Source of the DNA: Porticoccaceae bacterium
GTDB taxonomy: Bacteria; Pseudomonadota; Gammaproteobacteria; Pseudomonadales; Porticoccaceae
Direction: 5' to 3'
Length of the DNA: 7,676 nt
Assembly: GCA_023229065.1 (NCBI GenBank)
Contig: JALNZZ010000099.1
Location: 1 to 7,676, forward strand
Part shown: in pieces, positions 1-5,115 of the stretch
Numbering within the stretch: position 1 is the first letter of the stretch
Layout of the letters: each line of letters starts with the position of its first letter
Notes under the pieces: generated by a model
What the model saw: the letters and a program-made list of their open reading frames with translations, nothing else
What the model was told of the DNA's origin: nothing
The model's database searches: none
Translations under genes and position numbers: made by a program

Positions 1-125
1 TAGATTTTGACGGACACTCTGTCGATTTGGTGCTCTTCGACACCTGCACGGAATGCCAGGTCAGAGAACCGGTGAACACTGAGTGGTGGATAATCCAGGG
101 ACGGTTGCCGTGATTCCCTTGGCAT
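1..125 (-). CDS. Possible 5' end of an unidentified gene running off the window
   Basis: From ATG at 125-123 the minus strand is open for 41 codons to the window edge. The predicted start is M-P-R-E-S-R-Q-P-S-L-D-Y-P-P-L-S and continues with a mixed, soluble-looking sequence including F-S-D-L-A-F-R-A-G-V-E-E-H. I do not recognise a family. Against it: the piece is short, there is no clear Shine-Dalgarno before the ATG (the minus strand reads GCGCGTTACACC), and 41 open codons can arise by chance at this composition. For it: it is on the operon strand and amino-acid use is not obviously biased. It could be a transposase, a prophage late accessory gene or a host gene. Confidence 0.3.
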   Translation of the reverse strand, partial: MPRESRQPSLDYPPLSVHRFSDLAFRAGVEEHQIDRVSVKI

Positions 126-224
126 GGTGTAACGCGCCGCGCAATTCGAGACGAAACGGCGCGATAAATGAGACACGCTCTACTTTCGCGATATGGAAAG
201 GAATCCCATAGAGTAAAAGCCCCC
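126..224. other. Non-coding gap after the tail operon
   Basis: About 100 bases with lower GC than the tail genes (the 181-240 line is about 43% GC). After the operon stop the minus strand reads TAAGGGGGCTTTTACTC, with no GC-rich hairpin followed by a T-run, so no intrinsic terminator is evident. A weak inverted pair TATGG (192-196) and CCATA (206-210) with a 9-nt loop is too short to call. No tRNA-like cloverleaf or long direct repeat suggesting an attachment site is seen. Weak promoter-like hexamers exist but match consensus poorly. Confidence 0.5.
133..163. repeat. 7-bp inverted repeat with 17-nt loop
   Basis: CGCGCCG (133-139) and CGGCGCG (157-163) are exact reverse complements, so either strand's RNA could form a 7-bp GC-only stem with a 17-nt loop. 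On the minus strand the stem ends 7 nt before the ATG at 125, where a ribosome binding site would normally lie. No T-run follows on either strand, so it is not a classical terminator. It could be a translation-control hairpin, part of a mobile-element end, an operator, or chance. Confidence 0.5.
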
Positions 225-875
225 TTAAATGGCCAGTATCTCATCAGCTCTCCCTGGTCCCAGCACGGAGATCATTTCCAACGCCTGCACCCCGGCGATG
301 GTGCGCGGGTCTGTGAGCACGACCCCGCCAACTACCCTAAATCGCTCGAACCATGCCCGCATCTGTATGTTTTGCTCTACTGCAGTGAGGACTGCGGACA
401 GTTCGGCCTCGGTGAAACGATCCATGAATTCCTGTCTCGTGATGCGCGCTGGAGTGGGGTAGTCGGCCTCTGTGACTTCCCATGTGATTGCCTGGACCTG
501 CTCGACAGTTTCCGCCGCGTCAATAGCCGCCTCCAGGCGATTGGAGGCACGACGCATGGCCTCGCGTTCTGCCTGCACTGCAGTGATTGTCTCGCCGGGT
601 AGGCCCAGCTGCTCACGCTCTACAGCTCGCTCTATACGCCACTGCATCTGAGATATGCTGCTGGATGCGGTATCCCTGATAATTGCGATCTGCTGTGTAC
701 GGGCATCCGGCAGTGATACCGCAGGGACCTGCCACACCTCGCCGGTCCACTGCATGCCGATGGGTGACGGCGCACCGGGCTCTAGGGGTATGAGTTCTGC
801 TGCCTCTACTGTGCCATGCAAAACAGATTCAGCAATGCAGATGCCCTGTGTATTCAACTGCGCGTATCGACTCAT
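225..875 (-). CDS. Composite tail-associated protein, fibre-assembly-like N-terminus and RFT/AE-type C-terminal domain (216 aa)
   Basis: Three parts are visible. Residues 1-52 resemble the opening of tail-fibre-assembly-like proteins: G-I-C-I-A-E-S, a L-I-P-L-E-P turn, then M-Q-W-T-G-E-V-W. Residues 55-140 are a charged helix (W-R-I-E-R-A-V-E-R-E, R-R-A-S-N-R-L-E-A-A-I) followed by a W. Residues 141-216 resemble a small domain often seen alone at the end of phage tail operons: I-T-R-Q-E-F-x-x-R-F-T-x-A-E, a helix, V-x-L-x-D-P, and a closing L-G-P-G-R-A-D-E-I-L-A. Function of that domain is unknown to me. ATG at 875-873 overlaps the upstream TGA as TGATG, with GGAG 8 nt upstream (887-884); the alternative Met 13 codons earlier would overlap the fibre gene. 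Stop TAA at 227-225 ends the operon. The role is inferred: chaperone or minor tail part. Confidence 0.6.
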   Translation of the reverse strand: MSRYAQLNTQGICIAESVLHGTVEAAELIPLEPGAPSPIGMQWTGEVWQVPAVSLPDARTQQIAIIRDTASSSISQMQWRIERAVEREQLGLPGETITAVQAEREAMRRASNRLEAAIDAAETVEQVQAITWEVTEADYPTPARITRQEFMDRFTEAELSAVLTAVEQNIQMRAWFERFRVVGGVVLTDPRTIAGVQALEMISVLGPGRADEILAI

Positions 876-1387
876 CAGTAAAACTCCACGATCTTCCAGT
901 GTGCCAAAATACACCCCGCATTAAAGCGTCCCACGTGTACTCGTAACGTCGTCGGCCCTGTCAGTCTGGCGGAAACAATGAACGTGGGCACGCTGGTCGC
1001 CGAGAATATAGCGCCGTGAAACGGGGTTCCTGCAGCAGTGCCGATACAGGACACTATGCACTTATCTGGTTCGACTGCGCTTATCGTGATGTCCACGTAT
1101 CGCTGATCTTTACCTGCGCCGCCATACAGTGCCTCCGTCGTCTCGACGTATCCCGATAGCACGCTCTTCACCACCCCGGATGGCAGATTGTTCAGTTTGT
1201 CAGCGTGTCCGGACGTCCACACATTACTGCTCAGTGCCGTATCCGCCGCTGCACGACTTGATACTGCGGCATCTAGCCTGGCCATACGTGTCTCACTCAC
1301 GCTGTCGAGTGCCTGGGCGCGGGCGGCTGTGAGTCGGTCTGTCAGCAATTTCACACGCGGCGGTATCGATAGTAAAAACTGAATCAT
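875..1387 (-). CDS. Tail-fibre-like protein: helical N-terminus, beta-rich C-terminal domain (170 aa)
   Basis: Residues 10-65 are helical and repeat-like (A-R-L-D-A-A-V-S-S-R-A, then NVWTSGHADKLNNL), a pattern common in stalk regions of phage fibres. Residues 72-170 form a beta domain: V-K-S-V, Y-V-D-I-T-I-S-A-V-E-P-D-K-C, several strands, and the closing W-K-I-V-E-F. Domains ending W-x-V-x-E-F are common in phage tail and virion decoration proteins, so a host-contact or decoration role is plausible. The frame stays open upstream to 1612, but that stretch overlaps the 117-aa gene and encodes a Ser/Pro-rich out-of-frame sequence. ATG at 1387-1385 lies 4 nt past the previous stop, with GGAG 8 nt upstream (1399-1396), so it is the chosen start. 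GC falls to about 45-57% in sampled lines. No enzymatic residues seen. Confidence 0.62.
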   Translation of the reverse strand: MIQFLLSIPPRVKLLTDRLTAARAQALDSVSETRMARLDAAVSSRAAADTALSSNVWTSGHADKLNNLPSGVVKSVLSGYVETTEALYGGAGKDQRYVDITISAVEPDKCIVSCIGTAAGTPFHGAIFSATSVPTFIVSARLTGPTTLRVHVGRFNAGCILAHWKIVEFY

Positions 1388-1391
1388 GTCA

Positions 1392-1745
1392 TCAGCTCCA
1401 TGTTGTTTGTGGGAACGCAGTGCTGTAGTCGACAGCGGCGGTACCGAGGGACTGCCACGTGACTCCGGCATCGGGGCTGTAGTCGTAGACGATGGCGGTG
1501 ATGTAGCCCTCTGTTGCACCGCTGCCCCAGGTGAGGGTGAGGCGCAGGCGCTCGGTGCCTTTGCTGTATGTGAGGGTATCCGGATAGTCTGGATCGGCCC
1601 CAGCGGGGGCACCGTCCCAGCCAGGCATGGTGCCCATCACCACCGCATCGCGCATGGCCATGAGGTTCTCGCGAGTGGCATCAATGATCTGTTGTCCGGA
1701 ATCAGTCATCACCGGTTTGTCGGGCTGATAGTGTTTATACGGCAT
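1392..1745 (-). CDS. Small phage structural-type protein downstream of the hub (117 aa)
   Basis: No enzymatic motif. Residues 1-40 form an amphipathic helix (TDSGQQIIDATRENLMAMRDAV), a pattern I associate with small proteins beside tail fibre genes. The rest is beta-rich and acidic/aromatic: L-T-Y, R-L-R-L-T-L-T-W, T-A-I-V-Y-D-Y-S, and a W near the C-terminus, as in small beta-sandwich virion proteins. The start abuts the hub stop with no gap (TAA at 1748-1746, ATG at 1745-1743), and GAGGGG lies 6 nt upstream at 1757-1752, so it is certainly co-translated with the hub. GC is still high here (sampled lines 65-68%), like the upstream tail genes and unlike the two genes that follow. A tail-tip accessory or fibre connector is the likely role; this is inference from position. 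Confidence 0.6.
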   Translation of the reverse strand: MPYKHYQPDKPVMTDSGQQIIDATRENLMAMRDAVVMGTMPGWDGAPAGADPDYPDTLTYSKGTERLRLTLTWGSGATEGYITAIVYDYSPDAGVTWQSLGTAAVDYSTAFPQTTWS

Positions 1746-4277
1746 TTAAATCCCCTCAAATTTCCAGCTCACGGGAACCGCCAGGCGGTTGCCCTGATAG
1801 TCGAATGCGTAGATATCGAATGTGACCTGTGCGCCCACCTGCACATCGTCATAGACGGCGTAGGCCGCGCTGGCAGATTGCACGGTTAACCCGACGAACA
1901 CGACGGCATAGAACGGCTCATCAATCACCACATGAGCAGGAGCCAGGGTGTCCGTGAGCACATCGCCACGGCGCTCACGTGTCTGCGCATCGATCCGCAG
2001 ATTGGCATCACCTTCGACGTGTATCAGGGCATCGGGGGTCTGACCAAACACGCGCACCCGGCCATAACGATAGCTGCCCAGCAGGCCCATGCCGGAGCTG
2101 GCTGACCACTGCACCCCATCGACGCTGGCCTCCACACGGGCGCTAACGCTGCCCCGCAATACCTGGTAGGTCAGACTACCTGTAACGGTGCCAGTGATGA
2201 CCGAGCCCCAGTCTGCCACGGTGCTGAGCCACTCGGTGTGCCCGGTAGGCTGCATCATCGCCAGGGGCTGATCGGCGTAGTCCTGGAATGTGGTCTCGCC
2301 GATCATCGCGCCGTGGTCGGTGATGTAGAATGGAGCGGCCTGCAGGCGCAGGGTGTAGGGCGTCAGATGCTGGCCGCTGGCATGGGGCGCGTCCAGCTCA
2401 TCGACCAGGTAGGCGCCGTTATCCAGGGTCACGGTCAGATCACACACAGCAGGGTTGGCACTGTATTGACCCACCGAGTCGATAGCACGTATATAAAACC
2501 GCCATGAGCCTGCGGGGACGTCACGGGTGACCAGGCGCAGACCGTCTACTCTGTCGAGCAGCGCGGCGGATTGCAGGTTGCCGCCTACTGCGCCGTATGC
2601 GATTTCATAGCGCCAAATGTCCACATCGGTAGCGGGTTGCCAGGCCAAGTGCACCTCGCCGCCAACTTCGTACCCCGTCAATTCCGGCACGTCGCTGGGG
2701 GGCAAATATTTGCCCTGCGCAGTGATTGTTTGCTCTGCCGACTGGCCCACTGTGAGCGGCCCAACGGCCATCACGCGCACGGTGTATTCGACTTGCTCCT
2801 GCAGGGTGCCAGTCACGGCCTCTGGCTGGCGTGTCTCGATGCGCCACACCAGCTCTTCGCCCTGCCAGACCTCCACCCGGTAGCTCTGGGTATAGGGCCA
2901 ATCCGACGCCGCCCAGGTGATGCGCAGGCGGGTGGCGTACAGGCCGGTTTGCTGCTGGTACACCTCCTCATCCACCACCAGGGCATCCACCGGTGGCGGA
3001 GGGGCGCTGGGGTCGGGCAGATCGGTATGGATGGGATTGCTCTCGCCCTGCACATCGTCGCTGTACAGCGCGGCGCTGTATGGCTCGGCGGCGATGCGCC
3101 AGCGCCCCGGCCCTTCGGGTTGCACACTGAGCACACGGGCTGGCTGCTCGGTGAGGCCGTCTGGGTGGGTGATGGTGATCACATCGCCAGGCAGCTCACG
3201 CAGGGCTTCATCGGTGGCCAGGCCCTCGATCCGATACGGCGCCCGGGTGGCATGATTGAGCCGTTCCACGGCCTCTCTGTATGCCACTTCGTGGGACTGA
3301 TACCCAGGCAGGCTGATGCTCGACTCACGCCACGGCGCGGTACCGGCCAACACCCCCGGCGCATAGGCGCGGGCGGTGCCGGTAGTCCAGGGGATAGCGC
3401 GGGTATCGGTGTATTGCACGGTCACCACGGTGGGGCGCTGGTCGCGGCTCAGGCGCTCGATAGACAGCGGGCCGATCCACTGCTCGGCTGGCACATGACG
3501 GCTCACAGCAGCAGGGCGGCGCGGCACCAGGCGTAACCCGCTTTCACTGGGCACAATCAGGCACCCGGCATAGGTGCGCAGGGCATCCACGTGGCTAGCA
3601 TGCGGGGCGGCGCGATCAATCAGCAGCCCACCCCAGCGGCGCGGCTCATTGTCGATCAGTTCGTCACAGGCATCGATCGCAGGGATGGAGCCTGCCCAAT
3701 CCACCGCCTGGCCACACCCGTACAGCGGGTTGCTCAGCCAATCGAGCAGCCAGAGCGCCGGGTTCAGGGCTGGCCACAGCACATCATCCATTCGCGGGTC
3801 GTACAGCGGTGGGCCGATGATCTCCGCCTGAATATCCGGGCGCACATCGGCGGGCAGGCGCAACACCGAGTAGGCCAGCGGCACCTCACCGCCCGGCCCT
3901 TGTGCGATCAGGGTGTCGTCGTAGCCGGGGATAGCCGCCTGCAGCCAGGCGTGGGGCGTCTGATTGAGATTGCCAAGCTCATGAGCCACCTGCACCGCAC
4001 CAGGCAGCGGGTCGCCGTTGCGCATCGCCAGTGCAGGAGCAGTAGAGAGCGGCCCAGCGCCCCACAGGCAACCCAACACCAGGTGATTGCCGTCACGCCC
4101 AGCGGCAAACACCTTCGGCGGCACAATCACCCGACCATACAGCACGGGCACCGCCTCACGAGCCGCCAGGCGGATCCGGCTCTCACGGGGGCGGCTGGCG
4201 CGGTTAATACTCGCCCGCGGGGCGATGCTACTACGCGATGACGGGGCTATCCAGTCGGGCAGACGTGGCAGGCTCAT
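1746..4277 (-). CDS. gpJ-like central tail hub / tail tip protein with FN3 domains (843 aa)
   Basis: Residues 40-80 carry the J-type opening (VPVLYGRVIVPP, then LVLGCLWGAGPLS). Residues 171-255 match the characteristic hub segment: NPALWLLDWLSNPLYG, D-W, A-C-D-E-L, E-P-R-R-W, then a helix and L-x-L-V-P-R-R-P. This corresponds to the tail-tip J / Phage-tail_3 type region. Two FN3-like beta domains follow at about 430-518 and 526-618 after a Pro-rich linker. Residues 625-843 are a further beta region with a R-Y-G-R-V-R-V strand and a closing V-S-W-K-F. The protein should form the trimeric hub at the tail tip and contribute to receptor contact. At 843 aa it is shorter than lambda gpJ (about 1130 aa), lacking distal domains. 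ATG overlaps the upstream stop as ATGA; GGAGG lies 5 nt upstream at 4287-4283. The hub assignment is strong; receptor-binding by the C-terminus is inferred. Confidence 0.88.
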   Translation of the reverse strand: MSLPRLPDWIAPSSRSSIAPRASINRASRPRESRIRLAAREAVPVLYGRVIVPPKVFAAGRDGNHLVLGCLWGAGPLSTAPALAMRNGDPLPGAVQVAHELGNLNQTPHAWLQAAIPGYDDTLIAQGPGGEVPLAYSVLRLPADVRPDIQAEIIGPPLYDPRMDDVLWPALNPALWLLDWLSNPLYGCGQAVDWAGSIPAIDACDELIDNEPRRWGGLLIDRAAPHASHVDALRTYAGCLIVPSESGLRLVPRRPAAVSRHVPAEQWIGPLSIERLSRDQRPTVVTVQYTDTRAIPWTTGTARAYAPGVLAGTAPWRESSISLPGYQSHEVAYREAVERLNHATRAPYRIEGLATDEALRELPGDVITITHPDGLTEQPARVLSVQPEGPGRWRIAAEPYSAALYSDDVQGESNPIHTDLPDPSAPPPPVDALVVDEEVYQQQTGLYATRLRITWAASDWPYTQSYRVEVWQGEELVWRIETRQPEAVTGTLQEQVEYTVRVMAVGPLTVGQSAEQTITAQGKYLPPSDVPELTGYEVGGEVHLAWQPATDVDIWRYEIAYGAVGGNLQSAALLDRVDGLRLVTRDVPAGSWRFYIRAIDSVGQYSANPAVCDLTVTLDNGAYLVDELDAPHASGQHLTPYTLRLQAAPFYITDHGAMIGETTFQDYADQPLAMMQPTGHTEWLSTVADWGSVITGTVTGSLTYQVLRGSVSARVEASVDGVQWSASSGMGLLGSYRYGRVRVFGQTPDALIHVEGDANLRIDAQTRERRGDVLTDTLAPAHVVIDEPFYAVVFVGLTVQSASAAYAVYDDVQVGAQVTFDIYAFDYQGNRLAVPVSWKFEGI

Positions 4278-4603
4278 GGCAGCCTCCGTGCGCCCCGAAT
4301 GGCCACCGAGGCATGGGAACGCGGCCCAGCCGTGCGGCGCACGCTCCAGTCTGTGAGCAGCCCTTCATAGCTGTGGCCATCGGTCCAGGTGAGCGTGACC
4401 AGTTCGCCTTCGTGGGCCTCGCAATACGTTTGTAGCGTATCGGCCTCGGTACTGCTGAGGTATTTGTGATCGACGGCGAACTGATAGCGGCTGTGTCGCT
4501 TGCGGGCGCGGGCGGTACCGGTGGCGGTGATGTCCACTTGCAGCGCACCCTCCTCGGGCTGGCGCTGACTGTCTACGGTGTACGGTAGCGGATACTGATT
4601 CAC
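4274..4603 (-). CDS. gpM-like minor tail protein (109 aa, GTG start)
   Basis: A small beta-rich protein. Its core resembles lambda gpM in spacing: a basic strand (RARKRHSRYQFAV), a helix with L-x-x-Y/F (EADTLQTYCEAHEG), then a T-W-T strand followed about 12 residues later by a W-S-V strand. gpM-type proteins help complete the tail tip between tape measure and hub; length (lambda gpM is also about 109 aa) and gene position fit. Start choice: an ATG exists at 4639, but using it would overlap the upstream gene by 40 nt. The GTG at 4603-4601 forms a GTGA overlap with the upstream TGA and has GGAGGG six nt before it (4615-4610), so it is preferred. The stop overlaps the next start as ATGA. The family assignment is by pattern only. 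Confidence 0.6.
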   Translation of the reverse strand: MNQYPLPYTVDSQRQPEEGALQVDITATGTARARKRHSRYQFAVDHKYLSSTEADTLQTYCEAHEGELVTLTWTDGHSYEGLLTDWSVRRTAGPRSHASVAIRGARRLP

Positions 4604-5115
4604 AGGCCACCCTCCAGCGTGATACGCATCCCTGCCCACTCAATCACAGCACCATCGGCAGGCAGGTGGTTAAACGTGGGCGGTGCGATGCGCAGGCGGG
4701 GCAACTGGCGGGCATCAGCACCGACAGCGACATAGCGTAACTCGGCCCACGTACCATCTAGCCGTGCATCGTCAATCACCCCATCGGCCAGCAACGCAGC
4801 ATCGTTAATGCCGTGCGGGCCAGGGCCGTACACCTGCCACACCCGGCACACATCATCATCGGCCTGCCCGGCAAACACCAGGCCGCTGATAGCCCCATCG
4901 TGATTGGGCAAGCGGATGGTACCGGCGACATGGCCACTACCATCCTGCCCCTGGCCATCCACCTGCAGGCCGTCATAGCCCAGCCAGGTTTCACCCGCCC
5001 AGGTTGTGGTCGGGCCGTCGGTCAGGCGCAGGGTATCGAGCTGCACCAGGTGCCATGGCTCGGTAGTGAGTGCCTGGGTAGCATCATCCAGATGTGTGGA
5101 GAGACTGCGGCCCAT
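4600..5115 (-). CDS. Tail-tip protein with gpL / DUF2163-like N-terminal domain (171 aa)
   Basis: Residues about 15-90 follow the layout of the N-terminal domain of lambda gpL and related DUF2163-type tip proteins: a short strand (EPWHLVQLDTLRL), a W-G-x-x-W/Y strand pair (TTTWAGETWLGYDG), a G-rich turn, an N-H-D-G turn and a V-x-R/V-W strand. The C-terminal 35 residues (PRLRIAPPTFNHLP, then a V-I-E-W strand) look like the tail of similar short phage tip proteins. It lacks the Cys-rich C-terminal domain of lambda gpL, so it is shorter than that protein. Such proteins sit at the distal end of the tube and connect the tape measure to the hub. ATG at 5115-5113 overlaps the upstream TGA as TGATG; GAGG lies 7 nt upstream at 5126-5123. 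The role as a tip component is fairly sure; the exact family is inferred by eye. Confidence 0.62.
   Translation of the reverse strand: MGRSLSTHLDDATQALTTEPWHLVQLDTLRLTDGPTTTWAGETWLGYDGLQVDGQGQDGSGHVAGTIRLPNHDGAISGLVFAGQADDDVCRVWQVYGPGPHGINDAALLADGVIDDARLDGTWAELRYVAVGADARQLPRLRIAPPTFNHLPADGAVIEWAGMRITLEGGL
4610..4615 (-). promoter_or_regulatory. Shine-Dalgarno site deciding the GTG start at 4603
   Basis: On the minus strand GGAGGG is followed by a 6-nt spacer and GTG. The spacing is ideal, and the site lies in the last codons of the upstream gene, which fits translational coupling. It is the main reason to shorten the gpM-like gene from the upstream ATG at 4639. Confidence 0.7.

Noticed and set aside
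133..163. Inverted repeat as an intrinsic terminator for the operon
   Set aside because: The stem is only 7 bp with a 17-nt loop, and no T-run follows on either strand.
192..210. TATGG / CCATA hairpin as a terminator or attachment core
   Set aside because: The stem is 5 bp and AT-containing, with no T-run and no second copy in the window to act as an att partner.
168..602. Plus-strand open frame of 144 codons crossing the operon end
   Set aside because: Mostly antisense to the 216-aa gene, Cys/His-rich shadow composition, no SD before its ATG.
1388..1612. 75-codon upstream extension of the 170-aa gene in the same frame
   Set aside because: It overlaps the 117-aa gene out of frame, encodes Ser/Pro/Thr-rich shadow sequence, and a well-placed SD precedes the ATG at 1387.
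2571..3536. Plus-strand open frame of 321 codons
   Set aside because: Antisense to the hub gene, whose protein has clear J-type motifs; the antisense product is His/Gly/Ala-rich without a family signature.
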